A DNA stretch of 64,000 nt, taken from positions 62,001 to 126,000 of the forward strand of contig CALRNX020000002.1 of the NCBI GenBank assembly GCA_943369665.1. Reading direction: 5' to 3'. Positions within the stretch are counted from its first letter, which is position 1, and each line of letters starts with the position of its first letter. The notes under the pieces were generated by a model. It was not told the DNA's origin, ran no database searches, and saw only the letters and a program-made list of their open reading frames with translations. Shown one piece after another: positions 17,933-26,913 of the stretch. This DNA is from UKL13-3 sp943369665. GTDB taxonomy: Bacteria > Bacteroidota > Bacteroidia > UKL13-3. The position numbers and the translations under genes are program-made.

Positions 17933-17990
17933 ACATTGGAAACTTTTTTAACGCAAATAGTTTCCAATGTAAAAAATGTACTTACCTTTG
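17933..17990 (+). promoter_or_regulatory. Inverted-repeat operator and promoter of the TetR-efflux operon
   Basis: A perfect 12-bp inverted repeat, ACATTGGAAACT (17933-17944) and AGTTTCCAATGT (17959-17970), has a 14-nt spacer. It covers the -33 region of a promoter whose -7 box is TACCTTTG (17983-17990). This is the expected geometry for autorepression by the TetR protein encoded next. Nothing else stands out in the 281-bp gap between udk and the regulator. Confidence 0.65.
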
Positions 17991-18013
17991 ACCCCGAAAT
18001 TTAAAAACCAATA

Positions 18014-18625
18014 ATGGACGAAGCAAAACTTAAAATATTACAAGGAGCAGAAGCTTTATTCATGCGGTATGGCTTTAAAAGCATTACCATGGATGACATT
18101 TCGCGCGAAATGGGGATTTCCAAAAAAACGTTGTATCAGTATTTTACCGATAAGCACGATTTGGTGAACCAGGCAATCGAAAATCACCTCAACATTGAGC
18201 AAGAATATTGTTTAAATCTGGTAAAAAATGAAAAAGACCCTATTGCATTTTTATTAGCCATCAGCGACAACTTCGGCAATGAGGCCAAACACATAAACTC
18301 TGCCGTGTTATTTGATTTGCGCAAATATTTCAAAGAGGCCTGGGATAAAATCGATGCCTACAGCAAAGAATTTATTTACGGTCAGATTTTGCAAAACCTG
18401 ATTGACGGTAAAGCAAAAGGATACTACCGCGCAGAGATAAATGAACGAGTTATCGCATTGTATTATGTAAATATGGTTCAGTTTATGGTAAATCCCGAAA
18501 ACTATCAAAAAGAAGTGCGGGACTTCCATGTGGTGCATAGTGAACTGGTGATCTACCATTTACGTGGTATCCTCACCGAAAAAGGTCTAAAACAACTTGA
18601 AAAACTACAATTAAAAAACCAATAA
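18014..18625 (+). CDS. TetR/AcrR family transcriptional regulator
   Basis: The 203-aa protein has a TetR helix-turn-helix at about residues 8-55 (GAEALFMRYGFKSITMDDIS, then MGISKKTLYQYFTDKHDLV) and a helical C-terminal ligand domain. It precedes a TolC-adaptor-RND set by 7 bp and most likely represses that operon and itself by binding the perfect inverted repeat upstream. The inducer is unknown. Confidence 0.93.
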   Translation: MDEAKLKILQGAEALFMRYGFKSITMDDISREMGISKKTLYQYFTDKHDLVNQAIENHLNIEQEYCLNLVKNEKDPIAFLLAISDNFGNEAKHINSAVLFDLRKYFKEAWDKIDAYSKEFIYGQILQNLIDGKAKGYYRAEINERVIALYYVNMVQFMVNPENYQKEVRDFHVVHSELVIYHLRGILTEKGLKQLEKLQLKNQ

Positions 18626-18632
18626 ACTAAAT

Positions 18633-19961
18633 ATGAAGAAAGCAGTTTATCTTTTAATAACCACTTTGCTCAGCATACAAGCATTTGCTCAGCAAAAAGA
18701 AGTGCAAAGCTTCTCTTTAAAAGAAGCAATTGATTATGGCAAGAAATATAATCAAACGCTCCAAAATGCCAGACTTGATGAGCAATACGCTGATCAACAA
18801 ATGAAAGAAGTAAGATCAATCGGGTTACCCAAAATTGATGCTACGGGCAGATATACCTACACGCCAACAATTCCTGTTGTTGGCATTAAAAATCCAGGTT
18901 TCTTCGGTCCTGAACCATTTATTGAATTTCCGCAAGGAATAGACTACTCAGTTGCTGCAACCATAAATGCATCACAATTATTATTTGACGGTGGATTTTT
19001 AATGGGGTTAAAGGCAGCAAAAGAATTTGCCATGTTATCGAAGTATGGAATTAAAAAAGCTGAGTATGATGTCGAAAATGATGTCATAAAAGCATACTGT
19101 ATGGCACTTATTGCCGAAGAAAGTATGATTCTTACTGATGCTAATATTCAAACTATAGAAAAAACCCGTAATGATTTGGCAGCAATATCAAAAGCTGGTT
19201 TAGCAGAATCAACCGATTACGATCGTATCAATCTCACTTACTCCAATTTGCTCATCCTAAAAAGACAACTTTCAGATGCACGTGCATTGGCATATTACAG
19301 TTTAAAAATGCAAATGGGAATGAGTGTAAAAGATTCATTAAACCTAAAAGACAATTTAACCTCTTTATACAATATTGCTTCAAATGAACCTGAAATTGCG
19401 AACCAACTTGATTACAACAAAAGACCTGAATATCTGATGCTAACACAACAAAGAAAAATGTATGAGTTGGATAAAAAAAGATATCAATATGGTTACGCAC
19501 CAACAATTGCGGCCTTTGCACAACACCAACAAAATGCTTTCAGTGTAGATTTCGCAAACTCATTCGACAAATTTTATCCGGGCACTTTTGTAGGACTAAA
19601 TGTATCACTTCCAATTTTTGATGGTCTTAATAAACACTCGAAAATACAACAGGCAAAAATTAACATAGAGAAAGTAGAAAAAAGTACCGAACAACTCGAA
19701 AATGCAATCGAAATGGAGGTGTTCTCAGCCAAGACAACTTATAACAGAGCAAAAGAACAACTGACTGTATTAAACGAGAACTACCTTTTAGCAGATACGA
19801 TCTACAAAAAAATTAACATCAAATACCAAAACGGATTGAGCTCAAGCTTAGACGTAGTAACTGCAGAAAAAGATCTGAAAGAATCACAAAAAAATTATCT
19901 GAATGGTATTTACGATATGCTTATAGCTCGTGCAAACCTTAAGAAAGCGCTTGGTCAATAG
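18633..19961 (+). CDS. TolC-family outer-membrane efflux protein
   Basis: The 442-aa protein has a signal peptide (MKKAVYLLITTLLSIQAFAQ) and two tandem OEP repeats rich in long helices (about residues 25-225 and 245-442, for example FDGGFLMGLKAAKEFAML and PIFDGLNKHSKIQQAKINIE). Three copies would form the outer-membrane exit duct of the tripartite pump encoded downstream. It sits between the TetR gene (7 bp) and the adaptor gene (30 bp). Confidence 0.94.
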   Translation: MKKAVYLLITTLLSIQAFAQQKEVQSFSLKEAIDYGKKYNQTLQNARLDEQYADQQMKEVRSIGLPKIDATGRYTYTPTIPVVGIKNPGFFGPEPFIEFPQGIDYSVAATINASQLLFDGGFLMGLKAAKEFAMLSKYGIKKAEYDVENDVIKAYCMALIAEESMILTDANIQTIEKTRNDLAAISKAGLAESTDYDRINLTYSNLLILKRQLSDARALAYYSLKMQMGMSVKDSLNLKDNLTSLYNIASNEPEIANQLDYNKRPEYLMLTQQRKMYELDKKRYQYGYAPTIAAFAQHQQNAFSVDFANSFDKFYPGTFVGLNVSLPIFDGLNKHSKIQQAKINIEKVEKSTEQLENAIEMEVFSAKTTYNRAKEQLTVLNENYLLADTIYKKINIKYQNGLSSSLDVVTAEKDLKESQKNYLNGIYDMLIARANLKKALGQ

Positions 19962-19991
19962 AAAAAACATAATAACAGAATATATCATTTT

Positions 19992-21128
19992 ATGAAAAAC
20001 ATAACAATTATTTTCGCTACAGTTGTCCTTGCTGGATTTTTAGCGGCATGCGGTGGCTCTGATTCGGCTGAAGCCAAAAAAGCTCAACTCGAAAAATTAC
20101 AAACACAACAAGCAGAAATCACTGCTCAAATAGCAACGCTGCAAGACGAAATTCTTGCAATGGGCGATAGCTTAAACAAAGAGGAAGATCGTTCAAAAGT
20201 TATTGCACTTACCCCGGTAACCAAGCAAAACTTTATTCATGCAATTGATGTACAAGGCCATGTTGATGGTGACGAAAACATTACTTACAGTGCCAAAGTT
20301 CCAAGCGTTGTTACCAAAATCAATGTAAAAGTGGGACAACATGTAAGCAAAGGAAGCATCCTTGCCGAACTTGACACTAAAGTTTCCAAAGCGCAGCTAG
20401 ATGCCTTGAAAAAACAATATGAATTGGTGAAAGTACTCTACGAAAAACGTAAAGAATTGTGGGACCAAAAAGTAGGTAGTGAAATCGAATTCCTTCAGGC
20501 TAAAAACCAAAAAGAAAGTCTAGAAAAACAAATAGATGCTGCCAAAGAAGGATTGGATATGTACTATATTAAAGCTGATTTTAACGGAACCATAGATAAA
20601 GTATCTATTAAATCGGGACAAAATGTTGCACCGGGTGTACCTTGTATAACCGTTGTAAACCCTGATGCATTAAAAGTAAAAGCAGATCTGTCGGAAGCAT
20701 ACTCAAACCTTGTTAAAACAGGTGATGCAGCTAAAATTACATTCCCAGATATTCAAAAAACGATTTCAGCTAAGGTTAGTTATTCATCAAGAACAATTGA
20801 CCCAATGACTCGTACATTTAGTATAGAGATTAACCTGCCAAATGATAACGATTTACACCCCAACATGGTGGCCGAATTAAAAGTGATTGATTACAACAAA
20901 CCAAATGCAATTGTTGTTCCTATTAATTCTATACAACAAATAGATGGAGAAGAAGTCGTATTTGTTGCTGTTAAGCAAGGAGATAAACTCATCGCTAAAA
21001 AGATTTCGGTAAAAGTTGGTAAACAATATAATGGTGTAAGTGAAATTCTTTCGGGCCTAAACGAGGGTGATAATGTCATCTCTGTTGGCTTCCAGGATTT
21101 AACTGACGGACAAACTGTTAAACTATAA
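19992..21128 (+). CDS. RND efflux periplasmic adaptor (lipoprotein)
   Basis: The 378-aa membrane fusion protein has a lipoprotein signal with lipobox LAAC (MKNITIIFATVVLAGFLAAC), a coiled-coil stretch right after it (about residues 28-60, KKAQLEKLQTQQAEITAQIA), a split lipoyl domain (VTKINVKVGQHVSKGSILAE and DFNGTIDKVSIKSGQNVAPG), an alpha-hairpin and beta-barrel domains. It links the RND pump to TolC. The extra coil before the lipoyl domain is unusual but seen in Bacteroidota relatives. Confidence 0.93.
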   Translation: MKNITIIFATVVLAGFLAACGGSDSAEAKKAQLEKLQTQQAEITAQIATLQDEILAMGDSLNKEEDRSKVIALTPVTKQNFIHAIDVQGHVDGDENITYSAKVPSVVTKINVKVGQHVSKGSILAELDTKVSKAQLDALKKQYELVKVLYEKRKELWDQKVGSEIEFLQAKNQKESLEKQIDAAKEGLDMYYIKADFNGTIDKVSIKSGQNVAPGVPCITVVNPDALKVKADLSEAYSNLVKTGDAAKITFPDIQKTISAKVSYSSRTIDPMTRTFSIEINLPNDNDLHPNMVAELKVIDYNKPNAIVVPINSIQQIDGEEVVFVAVKQGDKLIAKKISVKVGKQYNGVSEILSGLNEGDNVISVGFQDLTDGQTVKL

Positions 21129-21159
21129 TTAGATAGTTAACCATTTAATATAACTTATT

Positions 21160-24100
21160 ATGCAAGATTCAAACAAAGGTTTTTTCATATCCAACTGGAG
21201 TATCGATAATAAAACAAGTATTTTTATACTTACCATTATCATCACGCTCGTTGGTTTGTTCTCCTACAATAGTTTACCAAAGGAACAGTTCCCGGAGGTA
21301 AAGTTCCCAAGTATCCTTGTGACTACCGTATACCCTGGAACCGCGCCAAATGACATGGAGAAATTGGTAACCAAACAACTTGAAAAACAACTGGCAACCA
21401 TTACCGGTGTCAAAAAAATCAAGAGCAATTCCGTACAGGATTTTTCGGTTATCAATGTTGAGTTCAATACTGATCAGAATGTTGATTTAGCATTGCAACG
21501 TGTAAAAGATGCTGTGAGTAAATCTAAAAATGATTTGCCCGATAATTTACCACAAGATCCTCAGGTAACAGATATTGATGCTTCGCAGTTTCCGATTATG
21601 CAAGTTCATATCAGTGGCGATTTGCCATTGGATAAAATGAAAAAATATGCTGATCAGTTACAGGATGAAATTGAAGGATTAAAAGAAATTACCGAGGCCC
21701 GTATGTCGGGTGAACTCGAAAGAGAAATTCAAATTAATGTAGATATGTACAAAGCCGAGGTGGCACATATTACATTAGCAGACATTAGAGGTGCTGTACA
21801 ATATGAGAACATGACCGTGAGTGGAGGGCTTGTAGATATGGAAGGTCTCAAGCGTTCTATCAGTGTTAAAGGTGAATATAAAGATCCAAATAAAATTGGT
21901 GATATCATTATTCGCGGACAAACCGGAGCAACCGTTTATTTAAAAGACATTGCTGAAGTAAAAGATGCATTTAAGGAAAAAGAAAGTTACGCTCGTTTGG
22001 AACACGATAACGTAATCACCTTAAATGTTATTAAAAAAAGTGGTGAAAACTTAATTGAAGCATCAGATAAAATTGCTGAGATCACTAAAAGATATGAGAA
22101 AGAGATTTTCCCGGAAGGTGTAAAGGTTACCATAACAGGTGATCAATCTTCAGAAACACGTACCACATTGCATGACTTAATCAATACGATCATCATTGGT
22201 TTTATACTTGTAACTGTCATCCTAATGTTCTTTATGGGTGCTACCAATGCCATTTTCGTTGCGATGTCGGTTCCGTTATCATGCGCCATAGCATTTATGG
22301 TTTTTCCTGCGATTGGATTTAAACTAAACTTTATTGTACTTTTCTCATTCCTATTGGCTTTAGGAATTGTGGTGGATGATGCCATTGTGGTTATCGAAAA
22401 CACACACAGGATCTTCGCTAATGGAAAAGTACCTATTAAAAAGGCAGCTAAGATTGCAGCTGGAGAAGTTTTCTTACCGGTATTCGCAGGCACAATGACT
22501 ACTTTGGCACCCTTTATCCCACTTGCATTCTGGCAAGGTGTAATCGGTAAATTCATGTTCTTCTTACCGGTAACTTTGATCATTACATTATTAGCTTCTC
22601 TTTTGGTAGCATACATTATCAATCCTGTGTTTGCTGTTCAGTTTATGAAAACGCATGAAGAGGAAGATAAAGTTAGGACCAATAAAAAAGGCTATAAAAT
22701 TACCTCTATCATTTTCGCGGTTATTGCACTCTTGTCATATTTGATGGGTAATATAGGTACCGGAAACTTTGTAGTGGTGATGTTTGGATTGTACTCGTTA
22801 AACCGTTTCGTATTGTGGAAATGGATCAAAAAATTCCAGGAAGAACGTTGGCCAAAAGTTCAAGACTTTTACAAAGGCATCATGGAATGGGTATTGCAAA
22901 AAAATCGCCCACGTTGGATGATGGTTGGTACAGTTGTTTTGTTCTTCTTTACATTTATCCTTACAGCAATTGTTTCTCCAAGTGTTGTATTCTTCCCAAA
23001 ATCAGACCCTAACTTTATATATACTTATATTACCTTACCAACAGGTACATCGGCTGCTTATACTGACTCGATCACTCAAATAGTTGAAGACAGAGTATAT
23101 AAAGTGATGGGCAAAGACAATCCTATCGTTGAGTCGATTATTGCAAACGTTGCCGTGGGAGCAAACGATCCTTCCCAGTTTGAATACAATTTTAGTGCAA
23201 CTCCACATTTGGGAAAAGTGACCGTGGCATTTGTTTCATTCGCACATCGTAATGGTGAATCAACTCGTCCTTACCTGAATAAGATAAGAGAGGCAACCAA
23301 AGGAATTGCAGGGGTAGAAATTATTGTTGACCAAGAGAGCAATGGACCACCAACAGGTAAGCCAATTGCTGTGGATATAAAAGGTGACGATATTAACCAA
23401 TTGGTTGAGGTTGGTGCTGATATTAAACGCTACTTAGATTCTTTACAAATTCCAGGTGTTGAAGAGTTAAAATCTGATGTCCAATCGAGCAAACCGGAAA
23501 TTGTTGTTGAAGTGGATAGGGAAAGAGCAAATCGCGAGGGAATCAGCTCTGCACAAATTGGTATGCAATTACGTAATGCCATTTTTGGATTGGATGACCC
23601 CAGCAAATTAAAGGATGCCAATGACGAATATCCTATTCAAATTCGCTATCAGGAAAACCAACGCAATAATATTAGTGCTTTGATGAACCTTAAAATAATT
23701 TTCCGGGATATGAATATGGGTGGTCAGATCCGTCAGATCCCTTTATCATCAGTTGCAACAGTGCGCTACGGAAACACATTTGGTGGAATCAAACGCTACA
23801 ACGAAAAACCAATTATTACCCTTTCATCGAATGTATTAACCGGATTTAATGCTAACGAAATTGTAGGTAAAATTGATAAAGCGCTTAAACGTTATAATTT
23901 ACCACAAGGTGTTACAGTGAAAATGGGTGGTGAGCAAGAAGAACAAGCCGAAACAGGAGCATTTTTGGGTGGGGCATTAATGACCTCACTCGGACTTATC
24001 TTCCTGATTTTGGTTACACAGTTTAATTCAATCTCAAAACCAATTATCATCTTAAGTGAGATCGTATTATCATTAATTGGAGTATTCTTAGGCTTCTCTA

Positions 24101-24555
24101 TTTTTAATATGGAAATCTCCATTATCATGACCGGAGTCGGAATTATTGCACTGGCAGGTATTGTGGTTAGGAATGGTATCTTACTGGTAGAGTTTACCGA
24201 AATACTCATTGGGGAAGGAATGCCCCTACGGGAAGCTATCATCGAAGCCGGTCGTACACGTATGACCCCAGTATTGCTAACCGCAACTGCTACTATGCTA
24301 GGTTTGGTACCATTAGCCGTTGGATTAAATATTGATTTTGAATCATTGTTCCAAACAGGTAATCCGCATATCTTCTTTGGAGGAGACAGTGTAGCATTCT
24401 GGGGACCATTATCATGGACCATGATTTTTGGACTGGGATTTGCTACAATACTAACATTGATACTCGTTCCGGTGATGTTGTATTTAAGTGAAAATTTAAA
24501 ACTTAAACTTGGTATTAAACCAAAGCATAAGTTTGACCATCATATAGAGGAATAA
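21160..24555 (+). CDS. RND efflux transporter, inner-membrane pump
   Basis: The 1131-aa protein has the two-fold RND architecture: N-terminal helix FILTIIITLVGLFSYNSLPK, porter loops, TM2-6 with the proton-relay motif GIVVDDAIVVIENTHR, and the second half with GIIALAGIVVRNGILLVEFT. It drives proton-coupled export, probably of amphiphilic compounds. It is about 80-100 residues longer than AcrB-type pumps; part of the extra length is a hydrophobic insert at about residues 508-555 between TM6 and the TM7 linker. It is the last gene of the TetR operon and is followed by a strong terminator. Confidence 0.94.
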   Translation: MQDSNKGFFISNWSIDNKTSIFILTIIITLVGLFSYNSLPKEQFPEVKFPSILVTTVYPGTAPNDMEKLVTKQLEKQLATITGVKKIKSNSVQDFSVINVEFNTDQNVDLALQRVKDAVSKSKNDLPDNLPQDPQVTDIDASQFPIMQVHISGDLPLDKMKKYADQLQDEIEGLKEITEARMSGELEREIQINVDMYKAEVAHITLADIRGAVQYENMTVSGGLVDMEGLKRSISVKGEYKDPNKIGDIIIRGQTGATVYLKDIAEVKDAFKEKESYARLEHDNVITLNVIKKSGENLIEASDKIAEITKRYEKEIFPEGVKVTITGDQSSETRTTLHDLINTIIIGFILVTVILMFFMGATNAIFVAMSVPLSCAIAFMVFPAIGFKLNFIVLFSFLLALGIVVDDAIVVIENTHRIFANGKVPIKKAAKIAAGEVFLPVFAGTMTTLAPFIPLAFWQGVIGKFMFFLPVTLIITLLASLLVAYIINPVFAVQFMKTHEEEDKVRTNKKGYKITSIIFAVIALLSYLMGNIGTGNFVVVMFGLYSLNRFVLWKWIKKFQEERWPKVQDFYKGIMEWVLQKNRPRWMMVGTVVLFFFTFILTAIVSPSVVFFPKSDPNFIYTYITLPTGTSAAYTDSITQIVEDRVYKVMGKDNPIVESIIANVAVGANDPSQFEYNFSATPHLGKVTVAFVSFAHRNGESTRPYLNKIREATKGIAGVEIIVDQESNGPPTGKPIAVDIKGDDINQLVEVGADIKRYLDSLQIPGVEELKSDVQSSKPEIVVEVDRERANREGISSAQIGMQLRNAIFGLDDPSKLKDANDEYPIQIRYQENQRNNISALMNLKIIFRDMNMGGQIRQIPLSSVATVRYGNTFGGIKRYNEKPIITLSSNVLTGFNANEIVGKIDKALKRYNLPQGVTVKMGGEQEEQAETGAFLGGALMTSLGLIFLILVTQFNSISKPIIILSEIVLSLIGVFLGFSIFNMEISIIMTGVGIIALAGIVVRNGILLVEFTEILIGEGMPLREAIIEAGRTRMTPVLLTATATMLGLVPLAVGLNIDFESLFQTGNPHIFFGGDSVAFWGPLSWTMIFGLGFATILTLILVPVMLYLSENLKLKLGIKPKHKFDHHIEE

Positions 24556-24609
24556 AACGTTCTTTAAACGAAATTGTCTTTAGCAATAGAGATAATGTTT
24601 CATAGGGTT

Positions 24610-24639
24610 AAACAGGGAGACAAAATCTCCCTGTTTTTT
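24610..24639 (+). terminator. Intrinsic terminator of the TetR-efflux operon
   Basis: An 11-bp stem AAACAGGGAGA (24610-24620) / TCTCCCTGTTT (24626-24636) with a 5-nt loop is followed by a T run. It lies 55 bp after the RND stop. Confidence 0.88.
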
Positions 24640-24826
24640 CTAAATGAATATTGAGTGTGCTTTATATTGCTAAAACCAAAAACACATTACCAATGTGCAC
24701 AAAACTTTTCTTTGTAATTTACGTTATTAAGTACTGTATTTCAGTATAAATTAACTTTAAAGAGATGACAAAAATCTGACAGATCACTTCGTATGCATGC
24801 ATAGTATTGTCTTATATTTGTATCGA

Positions 24827-24923
24827 CAATTAAAAACACTTTAACCCTTACTAAAAGTATTGCATCGTGAGTAGAGGTGCAATTTGTTTCATAGGCTAGA
24901 AAGACCCCCGCAAGGGGGTTTTT
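24827..24923 (+). ncRNA. Candidate small RNA, copy 1 of a duplicated element
   Basis: The unit has three parts. A first hairpin pairs TTGCATC (24860-24866) with GGTGCAA (24876-24882) around a 9-nt loop containing GAGTAGA. An 18-nt single-stranded stretch with CATAGGCTAGAAAGA follows. An intrinsic terminator then ends the unit, CCCCC-GCAA-GGGGG (24905-24918) plus TTTTT. A TATATTTG box at 24813-24820 predicts a start near 24827, giving a ~97-nt RNA. No ORF is present. Size, terminator and intergenic tandem placement resemble Flavo-1-type RNAs of Bacteroidota, but I could not check this. The 5' end is a prediction. Confidence 0.6.
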
Positions 24924-25078
24924 CGTTTAAAGAAGTTTATTTTTAATGAACGTTAAACATTGAAACAAAACGTCCATCAAATCAGAAAGACTGAATTTTA
25001 TTGGGTTATAAAAAATTTAAAAAATAATTGTACTATTGAATGGTAGATTTAATGCCGAAAAGCTTACATTTACACCTT

Positions 25079-25159
25079 CAATTGACATAAGAGTTTGCAT
25101 CTTTGAGTAGAGGTGCAATTTGTTTCATAGGCTAGAAAGACCCCCGCAAGGGGGTTTTT
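25079..25159 (+). ncRNA. Candidate small RNA, copy 2 of the duplicated element
   Basis: This copy is identical to copy 1 over 61 consecutive bases (25104-25164 versus 24868-24928), 236 bp apart. The left arm TTGCATC (25095-25101) is also kept, while the loop is one base longer (10 nt) and everything further upstream differs. The terminator is CCCCC-GCAA-GGGGG at 25141-25154 followed by TTTTT. A near-consensus TACATTTA at 25065-25072 predicts a start near 25079 and an ~81-nt RNA. The preserved pairing within diverged flanks argues for a selected RNA rather than a random duplication. Confidence 0.6.
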
Positions 25160-25287
25160 CGTTTTAAAGCAGTTCCAATCAAAATCATTTGAACCTATCT
25201 ATATCCTTATTTTTTCCATTCATGTAAATGAGTGCATGGCTTTATGATACTTCGTGCTATTTTGCATCCATAAACTATATTATTACA

Positions 25288-26850
25288 ATGAAAAAAATAC
25301 TCTTAGGGTTGATCACATTCACCATGTTGAGCGGAATGGCCTTTGCTCAGAAAAAAGCCCCAGAAAACTGGTTTAATTTGGATGCAAAAAAGAATAAGGT
25401 ACCTGGTGTTAGTACAGAAAGAGCCTACTCAGAACTTTTACAAAACAAAACTTCAACACAAATCATTGTGGCAGTGATTGACGGAGGAACAGAAGTGGAT
25501 CATGAAGACCTGATGCCTGTTATCTGGACCAATAGCAGAGAAATTGCAGGTAATGGAATTGATGATGACAATAATGGCTATATAGATGATATACATGGCT
25601 GGAATTTTATTGGAGGAAAAGATGGTGATGTAAATGAAGACAATCTTGAACTTACACGCGTGTACAAAGAGTTAACGACCAAATACAATAATGGTGCTGT
25701 TAAAGCCGGAGCTGATTATGATGAGTACCAAAAAGTAAAAACTATATATGAAAATCGTATAAAAACTGTGAAAGGGAACGTAGCCCTATACAAAGAAATT
25801 CTTTCGAGTGTTGATGCAATCACAAAATCAATCGGTACAGAGAACCCGACTACTGACCAATTAAAAGGGTACAAACCAGCCAATGCATCTGAACAACGTG
25901 TTCTGACAATCGCATCAAAAAATAAAATGCCCTTAAATGTATTAAAAAGCCAATTAAATGGCGCGATTGATCATTTTGAAACAGAACTCAACGTTCATCT
26001 GAATCAAGATCTGGATTCACGCAAAATTGTCGGAGACAATTACGCAGATGTAACAGAACGTATTTATGGCAACAATCACTACGAAGGCCCGGAAGGATCG
26101 CACGGCACACATGTTGCGGGGATTATAGCCGCAGTTAGAGATAATAATAAAGGAATGATGGGTGTGGCAAACAACGTGAAAATTATGGTGGTAAGAGTGG
26201 TGCCTGATGGTGATGAGAGAGATAAAGATGTTGCAAACGGGATTCGTTACGCGGTTGATAATGGTGCCAAAATTATCAATATGAGCTTCGGAAAAAGTTA
26301 CTCTCCCAATAAGTCGGCTGTGGATGAAGCGGTAAAATATGCAGTGAGCAAAAATGTACTATTGGTACATGCAGCAGGTAATGATGGCAGAAATACCGAT
26401 ACAACCAACAACTTTCCACGCGATACATATGCCAACAATTCGGGAGAAGCTTCTTCATGGTTAGAAATTGGCGCTTCAAGCTGGCATAAAGGAAAAAAGA
26501 TCACCGCTGAGTTTTCAAACTACGGTAATCAAAATGTGGATGTATTTGCTCCGGGAGTGGATATTTATTCAACTATTCCTGATTCGAAATATGCTAGCTT
26601 CAACGGAACAAGCATGGCGGCTCCTGTAACATCGGGCGTTGCAGCACTAGTATGGTCATATTATCCAACACTTACGGCTAATCAGGTAAAAGACATAATC
26701 ATGCAATCATCTGTGAAGGTAAAAGGGAAAGTAATGCTTCCTGGTGATGCTAAACGTAAAGTAAAAATGACTGACCTATGTAAAGCAGGAGGTGTGGTAA
26801 ACGCTTACGAGGCTGTGAAAATGGCAGATGCTATGGTAAATAAAAAGTAA
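25288..26850 (+). CDS. Secreted subtilisin-like serine protease (peptidase S8)
   Basis: The ATG at 25288 starts a clear signal peptide (MKKILLGLITFTMLSGMAFA); the in-frame start 60 bp upstream is not needed. The catalytic triad is visible as Asp65 in VAVIDGGTEVDH, His272 in GSHGTHVAGI and Ser442 in FNGTSMAAP, with the oxyanion Asn in HAAGNDGR. About 170 extra, mostly helical residues lie between Asp and His, where classical subtilisins have only ~30. The 520-aa product has no T9SS tail and is likely periplasmic or released by another route. The two small-RNA units lie 130-460 bp upstream on the same strand. Confidence 0.93.
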   Translation: MKKILLGLITFTMLSGMAFAQKKAPENWFNLDAKKNKVPGVSTERAYSELLQNKTSTQIIVAVIDGGTEVDHEDLMPVIWTNSREIAGNGIDDDNNGYIDDIHGWNFIGGKDGDVNEDNLELTRVYKELTTKYNNGAVKAGADYDEYQKVKTIYENRIKTVKGNVALYKEILSSVDAITKSIGTENPTTDQLKGYKPANASEQRVLTIASKNKMPLNVLKSQLNGAIDHFETELNVHLNQDLDSRKIVGDNYADVTERIYGNNHYEGPEGSHGTHVAGIIAAVRDNNKGMMGVANNVKIMVVRVVPDGDERDKDVANGIRYAVDNGAKIINMSFGKSYSPNKSAVDEAVKYAVSKNVLLVHAAGNDGRNTDTTNNFPRDTYANNSGEASSWLEIGASSWHKGKKITAEFSNYGNQNVDVFAPGVDIYSTIPDSKYASFNGTSMAAPVTSGVAALVWSYYPTLTANQVKDIIMQSSVKVKGKVMLPGDAKRKVKMTDLCKAGGVVNAYEAVKMADAMVNKK

Positions 26851-26870
26851 TTTACGTTGGTTACCTAAAT

Positions 26871-26903
26871 AAAAAAAGTCGATGGGTTCCATCGACTTTT
26901 TTT
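26871..26903. terminator. Bidirectional intrinsic terminator
   Basis: A 15-bp stem including AGTCGATGG (26877-26885) and CCATCGACT (26889-26897) has a 3-nt loop, with A and T runs on both flanks. It serves the protease gene and the convergent DUF2238 gene. Confidence 0.9.
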
Positions 26904-26913
26904 GTTTACAATA

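Noticed and set aside
22143..22622. 159-codon minus-strand frame inside the RND pump gene
   Set aside because: It is fully antisense to conserved pump motifs and has no recognisable protein features.
24869..24904. Similarity of GAGTAGAGGTGCAA and AGAAAGA to lysine riboswitch motifs
   Set aside because: The unit is far too short for a lysine aptamer, lacks its other helices, ends at once in a terminator, and the next gene is a protease with no link to lysine.
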